A stretch of DNA of 64,000 nt from Saprospiraceae bacterium. Its GTDB lineage: Bacteria > Bacteroidota > Bacteroidia > Chitinophagales > Saprospiraceae. The translations under genes were made by a program, and so were the position numbers. Below the pieces are notes generated by a model. It was not told the origin of the DNA. It did no database searches and saw only the letters and a program-made list of their open reading frames with translations. Within the stretch, counting starts at the first letter, position 1. Every line of letters starts with the position of its first letter. The stretch spans positions 49,706-113,705 of the forward strand of contig JAJTER010000001.1 in the NCBI GenBank assembly GCA_021299835.1, given 5' to 3'. This document shows, in pieces, positions 1 to 10,050 of the stretch.

Positions 1-1177
1 AAGGTACTTCTGGCATATTTAAGTCTTTTTGTAATTGCTTCAAAATCCTTTCCGTAGGTGTTTGTTTCTTTTCTTTACTTAAAAGATCTTTCTTTTTTTG
101 AAGTTTATAGTAAAGCACATTTCTTTCTGAGAGTTCTAATAATTTTTTCTTATCACCAATTTGAGGTACGGTATTTTTTACATTGGTTTCAGTTAAGACA
201 ACAGGGATTGACGTAATTATTTCAGGAGCAAAGCTATTGAACCTATCCCTGATGATTGGAATAGCTAAAGACAGTAAATCTTCCGGTTCTTCTTCCTCCA
301 GTTGAAGGGTAAGTTCCTGAGTATGAGCCTGAATAATAGCGCCATTGACCACCCTCAAATAATTGATATAAGCCTCTTTTTCATCTGTTAAAATGGTAAA
401 AACATCAACATCCCTGATAGTATGGCTTACAATGGTGGATTTAGCCTGATAGTCTTCAAAAGCAGCTAATTTTTCTTTAATAGCCTGTGCTTTTTCAAAA
501 GCCAGTTCTTCAGCATATTGGTTCATTATTTTTTTGAAATGCTGCAATACAGAACTAAAATGGCCTTTAAGTATATTCTTAATTTGTTCTATTTTTTCAT
601 TGTAGATAAGCTCTGATTCTAATCCTGCACAGGGCCCCATGCAATTTTTTATATGGTATTCAAGGCAAAGTTTAACTTTTCCATCTCTAATATTTTCCTC
701 ACTCAGATTAAAAACACAGGTTCTTAGAGGGAATAGTTGTCTGATTAATTCTAATATTATTTTTAGCCTACCTTTTGAGGTATAAGGTCCAAAATAAACA
801 GATCCATCTCTAATGACTCTGCGGGTAATGATTACCCTGGGGAATCGTTCATTTTTAATGCAAATATAGGAGTAGGATTTATCATCTTTGAGGGAAACAT
901 TATATCTTGGCTGGTGCTCCTTTATGAGGGCACTTTCTAAAAGCAGCGCATCAGTTTCAGATTCGACCATGGTAAAATTGAGAAAATCAGCATTTTTAAC
1001 CATGATGCGGGTTCGAAAAAGACGATCCCGTCTCTCTCCGAAATAAGAAGAAACCCTATTCCTTAGGTTTTTAGCTTTTCCTACATAAAGAATGGTTCCA
1101 TCCTGTTTACAAAATCGGTAAACACCTGGTGTTTTAGGAATGGTTTCTGCCAATTCCTTATATTCCTCCGTTGTCAT
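1..1177 (-). CDS. uvrC: Excinuclease ABC subunit C (UvrC), truncated by left window edge
   Basis: Minus-strand translation from ATG at 1177: MTTEEYKELAETIPKTPGVYRFCKQDGTILYVGKAKNLRNRVSSYF... (GIY-YIG domain), then ...YFGPYTSKGRLKIILELIRQLFPLRTC...CLEYHIKNCMGPC; open at base 1, so missing from the ORF track. Confidence 0.95.
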   Translation of the reverse strand, partial: MTTEEYKELAETIPKTPGVYRFCKQDGTILYVGKAKNLRNRVSSYFGERRDRLFRTRIMVKNADFLNFTMVESETDALLLESALIKEHQPRYNVSLKDDKSYSYICIKNERFPRVIITRRVIRDGSVYFGPYTSKGRLKIILELIRQLFPLRTCVFNLSEENIRDGKVKLCLEYHIKNCMGPCAGLESELIYNEKIEQIKNILKGHFSSVLQHFKKIMNQYAEELAFEKAQAIKEKLAAFEDYQAKSTIVSHTIRDVDVFTILTDEKEAYINYLRVVNGAIIQAHTQELTLQLEEEEPEDLLSLAIPIIRDRFNSFAPEIITSIPVVLTETNVKNTVPQIGDKKKLLELSERNVLYYKLQKKKDLLSKEKKQTPTERILKQLQKDLNMPEVP

Positions 1178-1189
1178 AAAGGTTGGAAT

Positions 1190-1780
1190 CTAAGCTATTG
1201 CGGTATCTCTTAAAAAATCAATTTCCACTAATTCGCATAAAATATGTCCTACCAGCATGTGACATTCCTGAATTCTTGGGGTATCAGTAGATGGAGCCTT
1301 AAAAAGATAATTACTTAATGGGTCCATTTTGCATGTATTTTGTCCTGTAAAACCTATAGTAATGATATCGTTTTCCCTGGCATATTCAAAAGCCTTGATA
1401 ACATTTTGTGAGTTGCCGGAGGTTGAAAGCCCCACCAGAATATCACCTGGTTTCCCTTTGGCGGTAAGTAAACGGGAAAAGACCTTTTCGTAACCATAAT
1501 CGTTAGCTACGGCCGTTAAAAAAGCATTATCAGCACTTAATGCTTCAGCATTTAAGGGTTTTCTGTCAAAGTAGTATCTGCCGGAGAGTTCAGCAGCAAG
1601 ATGCATGGCATCGACAGCACTACCGCCATTTCCGCAAAACATTATTTTATTGCCATTTCGAAGCGCATCAATCATCCGTTGAGCCATTTCACTCATTAGA
1701 AGGGTTAGTTCCGTATTATTTAAAAGGGCTTGTTTACTTTCAACAGACTCTTTAAATCTTTTAGTAATAATTTCTTGCAT
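1190..1780 (-). CDS. gmhA: Phosphoheptose isomerase (sedoheptulose-7-phosphate isomerase), SIS domain
   Basis: FCGNGGSAVDAMHLAAELSGRY, LVGLSTSGNSQNV, IQECHMLVGHILCELVE motifs. Confidence 0.88.
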   Translation of the reverse strand: MQEIITKRFKESVESKQALLNNTELTLLMSEMAQRMIDALRNGNKIMFCGNGGSAVDAMHLAAELSGRYYFDRKPLNAEALSADNAFLTAVANDYGYEKVFSRLLTAKGKPGDILVGLSTSGNSQNVIKAFEYARENDIITIGFTGQNTCKMDPLSNYLFKAPSTDTPRIQECHMLVGHILCELVEIDFLRDTAIA

Positions 1781-1864
1781 GATTGTATTGTTGGTAAACC
1801 AATGGAAAAGTCCTCAAAAGTACATAAAATAGATTATTTTTGAGGTTCATCAATAAGATATGGC

Positions 1865-2992
1865 GTGAAAATAATTTTGATCGGTACAGCACACCCATTC
1901 AGAGGCGGACTTGCTTCTTTCAATGAACGGTTAATGACTCAATTTCAAGAGGAAGGTCATGAAGTAATGATTTTAAATTTTACGCTACAATATCCCTCAT
2001 TTTTATTTCCCGGAAAAACACAATTCAGCGATAGCCCTGCTCCGGAAAATCTACAAATCACAAGACAGGTTAATGCCATAAATCCATTTTCCTGGATTCG
2101 GAACGGCTTGTTCTTACTATCTCAAAAGCCTGATATCATTCTTTTTAAATATTGGCTTCCTTTTATGGCTCCTTGTTTTGGTGTTATTTCTATGATAGCC
2201 GGGTGGAGGAAATCGATCAAAAGACTGGCCATTTTAGATAATATCGTTCCTCATGAAAAAAGGTTTTTAGACGCTTTGCTTACTTCATTCTTCGTTTGGA
2301 ATATAGATGCTTTTTTAGCAATGAGCCATTCCGTGGCTTCCGATGTAAAGCGTTTTACTCTTAAAAAGAAATGTGTTCTAAGCCCTCATCCATTATTTGA
2401 TAATTTTGGACCTCCTGTAGATAAAATGATTGCGAGGAATTATTTTGGATTAAATGAAGATCAAAAAGTTCTGTTGTTCTTTGGATTTATCAGACCCTAC
2501 AAAGGGCTTGATTTGCTAATAGAAGGATTAGCAAAAACAAAAAGTGAAAACATAAAATTAATTATAGCCGGGGAGTTTTACACAGACGAAAAACCTTATT
2601 TCGATCTGGCAAAACTATGGGGAATTGAAGATAAATTGATCTGGAAAAATCATTTTATCTCCAATGAGGAGGTTGGACTTTACTTTTGTGCCGCCGATCT
2701 TGTCGTGCAGCCTTATAAGCATGCAACACAAAGTGGCGTCACTCAAATTGCCTATCATTTCGAAAAACCAATGATTGTAACTGATGTTGGTGGTTTAGCT
2801 GAAATTGTTCCCGATGGAATTTCTGGTTATCTGGTTTCGCCAAATGCAGAGGACATTGCAGCTAAAATAGATTATTTTTATGAAAATCCCGAGCAGGGTC
2901 AAATCTTAGAAAAGGGCTTGCGTCAGGAAAAAAAGAAATATCTTTGGTCGGTTATGACTAAAAATTTGATTGACTTATCTCAAAATGTTTGA
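1865..2992 (+). CDS. Glycosyltransferase family 4-like (group 1)
   Basis: N-terminal GTAHPFRGGLASFNERL; C-terminal LLFFGFIRPYKGLDLLIEGLA, PYKHATQSGVTQIAYHFEKPMIVTDVGGLAEIV. Confidence 0.85.
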   Translation: MKIILIGTAHPFRGGLASFNERLMTQFQEEGHEVMILNFTLQYPSFLFPGKTQFSDSPAPENLQITRQVNAINPFSWIRNGLFLLSQKPDIILFKYWLPFMAPCFGVISMIAGWRKSIKRLAILDNIVPHEKRFLDALLTSFFVWNIDAFLAMSHSVASDVKRFTLKKKCVLSPHPLFDNFGPPVDKMIARNYFGLNEDQKVLLFFGFIRPYKGLDLLIEGLAKTKSENIKLIIAGEFYTDEKPYFDLAKLWGIEDKLIWKNHFISNEEVGLYFCAADLVVQPYKHATQSGVTQIAYHFEKPMIVTDVGGLAEIVPDGISGYLVSPNAEDIAAKIDYFYENPEQGQILEKGLRQEKKKYLWSVMTKNLIDLSQNV

Positions 2993-2997
2993 ATATG

Positions 2998-4017
2998 ATG
3001 GTTCGCTGTAAAGCACCTCTGCGCATTGGGTTAGCAGGTGGTGGAACAGACGTTAGTCCTTACACAGATCAATATGGCGGTGCCATTTTAAACGCTACGA
3101 TTAGTTTATTTGCCTACGCTTTTCTGAAGCTGAGAGATGACCACCACGTGGTTTTAAAGGCGATGGACAAGCAGGAAGAGGTGAATATTGAGGTGAGTCC
3201 TCTTTTAAGGCTGGATGGTAATTTAGATTTGGCAAAGGGCGTTTTTAATCGGTTGGTAAAGGATTTCAATATTCCCATTCGGGGTTTTGAATTGACCACT
3301 TATGTAGATGCTCCTCCTGGCTCAGGATTAGGTTCCTCTTCTACCTTAGTAGTTGCTATTTTAGGCGCTTTCGTAGAGGCGTTTAAGCTTCCCCTTGGAG
3401 AATACGATATTGCTCATTTAGCCTATTCCATTGAACGGGAAGATTTGAAAATGGCCGGGGGAAGACAGGATCAATATGCTGCCACTTTTGGCGGTTTTAA
3501 TTTCATGGAGTTTGGTGCCAATGACAAGGTGATTGTCAATCCTTTAAGAATTAAGGAAAAAGTGCTTTTTGAATTGGAGAATAATCTGGTGTTATTTTTT
3601 ACAGAAACCTCCAGGCTTTCATCTTCTATTATTCAAAAGCAACAAGACAATGTAAATAATAATGTTTTATCTTCCATTGATGCCATGCACCAGTTAAAGG
3701 AGCAAGCCATATTAATGAAGGAAGCGCTCTTAAAAGGTGAAGTCAATCAGATCGGAGAAATTCTTCATTTTGGTTGGCAGCAGAAAAAGGCAATGGCGCA
3801 GGGAATTACCAATGATTCTATTGATCTTTATTATGAAACGGCTATGAACGCAGGCGCAACAGGTGGGAAAATTTCAGGAGCTGGTGGTGGGGGCTTTATG
3901 ATTTTTTATGCCCCTGAAAATCATAAGTTTAAGGTTATTCGTTCTTTAGAAAAAATAGGAGGCAAAGTCCTTCCATATCAGTTTGTTCAATACGGAATGG
4001 TAAGTTGGGGATTATGA
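2998..4017 (+). CDS. hddA: GHMP kinase, D-glycero-D-manno-heptose 7-phosphate kinase-like (HddA-type)
   Basis: CKAPLRIGLAGGGTDVSPY, PGSGLGSSSTLVVAILGAF, GATGGKISGAGGGGFMIFY GHMP motifs; near gmhA. Track ORF starts at a TTG at 2989; ATG at 2995/2998 is more likely. Confidence 0.75.
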   Translation: MVRCKAPLRIGLAGGGTDVSPYTDQYGGAILNATISLFAYAFLKLRDDHHVVLKAMDKQEEVNIEVSPLLRLDGNLDLAKGVFNRLVKDFNIPIRGFELTTYVDAPPGSGLGSSSTLVVAILGAFVEAFKLPLGEYDIAHLAYSIEREDLKMAGGRQDQYAATFGGFNFMEFGANDKVIVNPLRIKEKVLFELENNLVLFFTETSRLSSSIIQKQQDNVNNNVLSSIDAMHQLKEQAILMKEALLKGEVNQIGEILHFGWQQKKAMAQGITNDSIDLYYETAMNAGATGGKISGAGGGGFMIFYAPENHKFKVIRSLEKIGGKVLPYQFVQYGMVSWGL

Positions 4018-5441
4018 TACATGGATATTTATTGGTTTTTATCGGCATTTATCTGCTTGGGACTGTTTTTATTGGTTGGTGGGCTTCAAGTAAAGTTAAA
4101 ACTACCAAAGATTTTGTTATCGCTGGGCGTCGGTTACCCACAAGTCTGGCCGCTTGCGCTTTATTTGCTACCTGGTTTGGCTCGGAAACCATACTGGGTG
4201 CGCCGGCAGAATTTGCAGAAAACGGTGTTCTAGGTATTATTGAAGATCCCTTTGGTGCCGCTCTTTGCTTAGTTCTAGTCGGTCTCATTTATGCCAGGCC
4301 TTTATACAGACTAAATATTTTAACTTTCAATGATTTTTTTAAAATGAGATTTGGAAGAATAGCTGAAATCACCTCCGCTGTTTTTATGATCCCCTCTTAT
4401 TTTGGATGGATTGCAGCTCAGTTGGTCGCTTTGGCCATTGTACTGAAAACAATTATTGGCATTCCCTTAATTTATGGCATTATATTATGTACGGTCGTGG
4501 TCGTATTTTATACCTATTTTGGTGGAATGTGGGCTGTTTCTATTACCGATGCTGTTCAATCTATTATGATTATCATTGGTTTACTGCTTCTGGCCTATTC
4601 TTTATCAAATCAGGCTGGAGGCGTTCAGGTGGTTTTAGATGCTCAACCCGAAGGCTTTTTTCGTTTCTTGCCCGAAGCAAAACCAATGGCTGTGTTGGAA
4701 TATTTCGCCGCATGGATTACCATAGGATTGGGTTCAATACCCCAACAAGATGTTTTTCAGAGGGTTATGGCAGCAAAATCGGAAAATACTGCCGTTAAAG
4801 CAGGGGTGATTGCCGGTTTGATGTATCTAACAGTGGGCTTAATCCCTTTATTTATCGGGCTATGCGCAAACTACTTATACCCATCATCGAATCCGGCGGA
4901 TACCCAAATGATTATTCCGGTCATTGTTTTAGAACATGGATCATTATTTTTACAAATCGTTTTTTTTGGTGCCCTTCTGTCTGCTATTTTAAGTACGACT
5001 TCCGGGGCTATTTTAGCTCCGGCAACGGTTATAGGAGAGAATATTTTAAGGCCAATGTTGAGGAATAATTCCGATAAATTAATGCTTCACACGATGAGGC
5101 TTTCAGTCGTTGGTGTAGCCATTTGTGCTGCATTTCTGGCAACAAGTAAATCAAATATATACGAGTTGGTCGGAATGTCCTCAGCCTTAAGTTTAGTTGC
5201 CTTGTTTTTTCCCTTAACCGCTGGACTATTTTGGAAATCAACGTCAAGGATTGGGGCTATTTTGAGCATGATTAGTGGATTGTTTGCCTGGACATTATCA
5301 GAATTCGTCTTTCATAGCCATATACCAAGCATCCTAATTGGAGGTGGAGTTAGTCTTTTTTTCATCATAATAGGTAGCTTACTATTTCCCGATGATAGCC
5401 ATAAGTTGTTTTTAGATAATTCAAAGCAAGCTACAATGTAG
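4014..5441 (+). CDS. Sodium:solute symporter (SSS) family transporter
   Basis: Polytopic protein with DFVIAGRRLPTSLAACALFATWFGSETILGAPAEFAENG; ATG at 4014 overlaps the hddA TGA (ATGA). Confidence 0.85.
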   Translation: MIHGYLLVFIGIYLLGTVFIGWWASSKVKTTKDFVIAGRRLPTSLAACALFATWFGSETILGAPAEFAENGVLGIIEDPFGAALCLVLVGLIYARPLYRLNILTFNDFFKMRFGRIAEITSAVFMIPSYFGWIAAQLVALAIVLKTIIGIPLIYGIILCTVVVVFYTYFGGMWAVSITDAVQSIMIIIGLLLLAYSLSNQAGGVQVVLDAQPEGFFRFLPEAKPMAVLEYFAAWITIGLGSIPQQDVFQRVMAAKSENTAVKAGVIAGLMYLTVGLIPLFIGLCANYLYPSSNPADTQMIIPVIVLEHGSLFLQIVFFGALLSAILSTTSGAILAPATVIGENILRPMLRNNSDKLMLHTMRLSVVGVAICAAFLATSKSNIYELVGMSSALSLVALFFPLTAGLFWKSTSRIGAILSMISGLFAWTLSEFVFHSHIPSILIGGGVSLFFIIIGSLLFPDDSHKLFLDNSKQATM

Positions 5442-6486
5442 GGTCGTAACTTAATATGGCCGTGGCAAGTCTTTGAATATCTTCTGGTAAGTGGAGCGCA
5501 CTCAAAACTATTCTGGTGATGGGCTCGTCCAGTGACGTTGGATAGGGGAAATGGGAGACGTACATTTGATGAAGGAGTAAATGGTTTGATAGTGTTTTTT
5601 TTGTCGAAAAATGTACGGGGTATCCAGTTACACTTCTTAATACCTGATTATCAGTTCCAATAAGATTTTCAAATTGTGTTAAATTTTGAAGTAAAACGGT
5701 TCGCAAAGCTTTATAATGGTCTTGCATTTGAATCCAGGTATCTAAATAAGCGGGCGAAGCAGGCGATGCTCCACCAAAATGAGGGCTATCCCATATTTTG
5801 TCTATCCAATATTTATTACCGGCAATGACTCCGGCGGGAATGCCCAATCCTTTACCCATACTTCCTATTACGACACCGTGAACCTGTTCAGGCAAGGTCA
5901 GGGACGACAAAATGCCACTACCGTCCTTTCCTCGAATACCCAGTGTATGGGATTCGTCTAAGACCAAAATAATTTCTCGCTTATTTCCCAGTCTTTGCAG
6001 CCAGTTAAAATCATATTCTATAACTTGTAGGGAATCAATGGCATTGCTGTAAATAAAAAGAGGTGGACCAGACTGATGGCTTTTTAAAATACAAGTTTCT
6101 TCCCACTCGCTTCTGCTGCTAAAACTTTCGGGGATATCTAACCACAGGGCAGGATGAGCATTGGGAGCAAATATTAATTCACCAACAGAGGTAAAAACCT
6201 TATAGGCTAAAATTCCTGCTAAAGTACCCGAGGAAACTGTTAATGCTGCTTCTTGTCCAAGGTACCTGGCTAATAATTCCTCCGTTTCTTCATAAACAGC
6301 CAGGCGCATGAAACCTACCCTGGAACTTCCAAAATTACTGCCATACTGACTTATGGAGGAGGCTAACCTTTCATGAAAAACGGGGTCATTCGCTATGCCC
6401 AAATAGCTTGTTCCACTAAAATATAAAAGGGCGGATCCTTCACAAAACATCCATCTGCCTGGTTGGTGACTCAGGTTATATATCAT
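5431..6486 (-). CDS. PLP-dependent alpha-oxoamine synthase (BioF/KBL-like) family enzyme
   Basis: YFSGTSYLGIANDPVFHERLASSISQYGSNFGSSRVGF, LVLDESHTLGIRGKDGSG, GSMGKGLGIPAGVIAG (probable PLP Lys). Confidence 0.75.
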   Translation of the reverse strand: MIYNLSHQPGRWMFCEGSALLYFSGTSYLGIANDPVFHERLASSISQYGSNFGSSRVGFMRLAVYEETEELLARYLGQEAALTVSSGTLAGILAYKVFTSVGELIFAPNAHPALWLDIPESFSSRSEWEETCILKSHQSGPPLFIYSNAIDSLQVIEYDFNWLQRLGNKREIILVLDESHTLGIRGKDGSGILSSLTLPEQVHGVVIGSMGKGLGIPAGVIAGNKYWIDKIWDSPHFGGASPASPAYLDTWIQMQDHYKALRTVLLQNLTQFENLIGTDNQVLRSVTGYPVHFSTKKTLSNHLLLHQMYVSHFPYPTSLDEPITRIVLSALHLPEDIQRLATAILSYDPTL

Positions 6487-6516
6487 AAATGAATATTTTT
6501 CAAGGTAATAGAATAA

Positions 6517-7530
6517 TCAAATAATTTTAGCGCCGATACCATTTCGATGGGGAAGAACTACCTCGCCATGTTCTATGACAGCCCCTTCAGCAGGGTCATT
6601 AGACAATAAAAGAGCGCCATCCATATCGACATAATCTAACAAAGGCAATAGATGGGCAATGGCTGTAATGCCAACGGACGACTCTGTCATACAACCAACC
6701 ATAACTTTCATATTCAGTTCTTTAGCTTCTTGTATCATCCGAAGCGCGGGGGTAAGTCCGCCACATTTCATTAGTTTTATATTTACCCCATGAAAATATC
6801 CGGCGCAGCGTTTTACATCTTCTTCCTTTTGACAACTCTCGTCGGCAATCACAGGCAAAACGCATTTTTCAAATAAGAGCTTTTGTCCTTCCCAATCTTC
6901 AGGTTTTAGGGGTTGTTCGATAAATTCAACGCCCAAATTTTTCAATTCTGGAGCATAAGCTAAAGTTTCCTCCGCGGTCCAGGCAGTATTGGCATCTACC
7001 CGAAAAACAGCGGTAGTATGCTTTCGAAGATGTCTTATGATGTTTAAATCATCTTTTGTTCCCAGCTTAATTTTATAGATAGGCCAGGGCATTTCATTCA
7101 TTTTAGCAACCATTTCCTCTGTTGGACCAAATCCCAGTGTATAATCTGTCAAAGGATTATTTTGGTATTGCAGCCCCCATTTTTTATAAAGAGGTAATCC
7201 TTCTATCTGAGCTAAAAGATCGTGCGCCGCCTCGTCCAGAGCACATTGTTCAAAGGGATGATTTTTTAGCAGAGGATGAAGCAGTTCCCAATATTTCTCT
7301 GCCGTTACCAGAGGGGTAGATTCAATGATGGGCTTCCAGGCATTAAATCGATGAATCATTTCATCTTGATCGAGTCCATAATATTTAGTAGCGGTAGCTT
7401 CGCCGTATCCCGTATAAATACCGTTGGAAAGGGAGATAATAACGGTGGGCTGATAATCTCTGGAACCATGGGTGATTCTAAAAGTATGACGTAGTTTTAA
7501 CTGAAAAGGATGGACATTTAAGGTAAGCAT
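6517..7530 (-). CDS. L-Ala-D/L-Glu (dipeptide) epimerase, enolase superfamily
   Basis: MR/MLE signatures: YKIKLG, FRVDANTAWTAEETL, EFIEQPLKPEDWEGQ, VIADESC, NIKLMKCGGLTPALRMI, VGCMTESSVGITAIAHLL. Confidence 0.88.
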   Translation of the reverse strand: MLTLNVHPFQLKLRHTFRITHGSRDYQPTVIISLSNGIYTGYGEATATKYYGLDQDEMIHRFNAWKPIIESTPLVTAEKYWELLHPLLKNHPFEQCALDEAAHDLLAQIEGLPLYKKWGLQYQNNPLTDYTLGFGPTEEMVAKMNEMPWPIYKIKLGTKDDLNIIRHLRKHTTAVFRVDANTAWTAEETLAYAPELKNLGVEFIEQPLKPEDWEGQKLLFEKCVLPVIADESCQKEEDVKRCAGYFHGVNIKLMKCGGLTPALRMIQEAKELNMKVMVGCMTESSVGITAIAHLLPLLDYVDMDGALLLSNDPAEGAVIEHGEVVLPHRNGIGAKII

Positions 7531-7545
7531 TATCGTTAGAAAGGG

Positions 7546-8595
7546 TTAAGCAGTGGGAGACTCCAGGTAAGTTAACGTTTTATTCTCTGTATCAAGTTCG
7601 GCTAATATACCTACGGGTAAAGTAAAATTATTAGGTACATGGCCGAAGGAGAGACCATACACTGCTGGAACATTAAGATCGCCTAGCCGGTCAAAAATTG
7701 TTTCTTTCAGGGTTAGTGATTCCTCATCTTTTTTAGGATTGCACCCCTCGAAAACACCTAAAATCAAACCTTTAGCTTTATGAAGATTTGCTGATTGCCT
7801 CAATTGGGTGAACATTCTATCCAGACTATAAGGACGTTCGTCAATATCTTCCATGAACAATAATTTATCAGTAGCATCAAAAGCAAAGGGCGTTCCCGCA
7901 AGAGCGGCAAGAAGACTTACATTACCACCCATTAACCTTCCCGAAACTTTTCCAGCTTGTATGCTGTAAGGTTTAAAATGCTCTCTTTCAGGGGTTAATT
8001 CCTCTGTTGCTAAATTAATAACATAAGGTTTTGTAAAAGAATCAAAGAGAACGCCTTTAATATGTTGAACCGTATACGGAGTCCAGGTAGCCGCTGCCAC
8101 CTGACCGTGAAACCCTACCAGGCCAGTTCGAAGGAAAATGGCTTGAAGTAAGGCCGTTATGTCACTGTACCCAATGAGTATTTTAGGATTATTCCTGATG
8201 AGTTCATAATTGATGTTGGGTAAAAGCCTGGAACAACCATAACCACCACGGGCACACCAAATAGCTTTAATGGAAGGATCTTCAAAAAAAGTATGAAGGT
8301 CTTCCAGTCTTTGTTCATCCGTTCCTGCCGTGAAGCCTCGTTTTTCTCTGACATACTTTCCGGGAACCACTTGCAGGCCTAATTGAGTAAGATTATTCAC
8401 TGCTTTTTCGTAGCCGGCATCGGGAACATAACTTCCGGGGGTGATTAAGCCAACTTTATCACCGGGAAGGAGTCTCTGTGGCTTGATAATATCTCTATCT
8501 GCCTTCAAAGAAGCAACAGGACGCTTTGATGTGGACGCTAATAATGAGCCAAGTATCCCCATTGAAGCAAGCTCATGAAAATCTCTCCTATTCAT
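7546..8595 (-). CDS. LD-carboxypeptidase (peptidase S66 family) with Tat-like N-terminus
   Basis: LLPGDKVGLITPGSYV, IKAIWCARGGYGCSRLLPNINYELI, ILIGYSDITALLQAI, GGNVSLLAALAGTPF, FMEDIDERPYSLDRM; N-term MNRRDFHELASMGILGSLLAS. Confidence 0.9.
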   Translation of the reverse strand: MNRRDFHELASMGILGSLLASTSKRPVASLKADRDIIKPQRLLPGDKVGLITPGSYVPDAGYEKAVNNLTQLGLQVVPGKYVREKRGFTAGTDEQRLEDLHTFFEDPSIKAIWCARGGYGCSRLLPNINYELIRNNPKILIGYSDITALLQAIFLRTGLVGFHGQVAAATWTPYTVQHIKGVLFDSFTKPYVINLATEELTPEREHFKPYSIQAGKVSGRLMGGNVSLLAALAGTPFAFDATDKLLFMEDIDERPYSLDRMFTQLRQSANLHKAKGLILGVFEGCNPKKDEESLTLKETIFDRLGDLNVPAVYGLSFGHVPNNFTLPVGILAELDTENKTLTYLESPTA

Positions 8596-8687
8596 AATTT
8601 TGTATTAAATCGGTAAGTGTTATTCAAAAGTAGTTATTTTGTGCGAAATTAAAGCAGAATTGATTCAGTGCTTATTTTTATATATAA

Positions 8688-10022
8688 ATGAATATGAATA
8701 AGGAGTCCGGGCATTTAAAACGTGTTTTAATCATTCTATACTATTGGCCACCTTCAGGTGGAGCAGGTGTACACAGGTGGTTGAAATTTGTTAAATACTT
8801 AAGAAACTTTGGCTGGGAACCTATCGTTTATGTCCCCTCAAATCCGGATTATCCCATCATTGATTCAAACCGTCTGGATGAAATTCCATCGGATATTGAA
8901 ATTATTAAAAGACCAATTTGGGAACCCTTTTCTCTTTACAGAAAATTTACAGGAAAGAAAAAGGATACAAAAATGGATTTCGGGCATTTGGTTAATGTCA
9001 AAACCTATATTCAAAAGGGTTGGAAAGAAAGACTAGCTATCTGGATACGGGGGAATTTTTTTATTCCTGATTCCAGGGTATTTTGGGTAAACCCTTCTTT
9101 TCGTTTTCTTTCTGATTATTATAACAAAAACAAATTTCAAGCCGTTATTTCATCTGGTCCACCTCATTCTTTACATTTGATTGCCTTAAAGTTAAAGTTA
9201 AAATTCAATGTTCCCTGGATGGCTGATTTTCGAGATCCCTGGTCTGAATATTTTTCAGCCCTGATGTTGTCAAAATGGGCCGTTAATAAACATACTACCC
9301 TAGAAAAAAGAATTTTGCAAACGGCCGATAAAGTAGTGGTCATCGGCAGGAATATGCAAATGCAGAATTTTGAAAATGCAGGTATTCATTCTGATATTGT
9401 CATGAATGGTTTTGATATAGATGATTATCAGCGCTTAGAAAAACCTCTTGTAAAGAAAGAAAAATTTACCCTCCTCTATGCTGGTACGCTCTCTCAAAGA
9501 AGAAATAATTCTTTGTTTTGGAAGGTTATTAAAAGTCTTATTGATACTAACGAATTATTTGCTTCGAAATTAAATATTCAGTTAGTTGGCAAAGTTGATA
9601 GTTCTGTATCAGAGGATATTAAAAAATATAATCTTGAATCTTTTATAGATATTGTTGACTTTATTCCATTTGAAGAAGTGGTGAAAAGGCAAATGGAAGC
9701 TACGGTTCTTTTACTTTTTGTTGATAATTTTGAAGGTGCAAAATGGGTGCTGACAGGAAAGTTTTTTGAATATTTAGCGTCAAATAGACCTATATTAGCC
9801 CTTGGGCCAATAGGGGGAGATTTGTCAGCCGAAATAACTAATACTTCGTCGGGTTTGTTGGCAGATTATAATGATGAAGAAAGTATGGAGAAGGCTATCT
9901 CTATTTTCTTTAATCAGTATTTAGACCAATCTATTTTTTCATTTCAGAATAAAAACATTGAAAAATATAGTCGTTTGGGTTTAACTCAAAAAATAGCCTC
10001 CTTATTAGACGAAATGATTTGA
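8688..10022 (+). CDS. Glycosyltransferase (group 1/family 4-like)
   Basis: [65 protein letters not shown]. Confidence 0.8.
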   Translation: MNMNKESGHLKRVLIILYYWPPSGGAGVHRWLKFVKYLRNFGWEPIVYVPSNPDYPIIDSNRLDEIPSDIEIIKRPIWEPFSLYRKFTGKKKDTKMDFGHLVNVKTYIQKGWKERLAIWIRGNFFIPDSRVFWVNPSFRFLSDYYNKNKFQAVISSGPPHSLHLIALKLKLKFNVPWMADFRDPWSEYFSALMLSKWAVNKHTTLEKRILQTADKVVVIGRNMQMQNFENAGIHSDIVMNGFDIDDYQRLEKPLVKKEKFTLLYAGTLSQRRNNSLFWKVIKSLIDTNELFASKLNIQLVGKVDSSVSEDIKKYNLESFIDIVDFIPFEEVVKRQMEATVLLLFVDNFEGAKWVLTGKFFEYLASNRPILALGPIGGDLSAEITNTSSGLLADYNDEESMEKAISIFFNQYLDQSIFSFQNKNIEKYSRLGLTQKIASLLDEMI

Positions 10023-10050
10023 TGATTCAAATCCTAAAATAATTAAAAAA

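Noticed and set aside
4406-4798. 130-aa plus-strand ORF
   Set aside because: Alternative frame of the SSS transporter; Cys/Trp/Tyr-rich, not protein-like.
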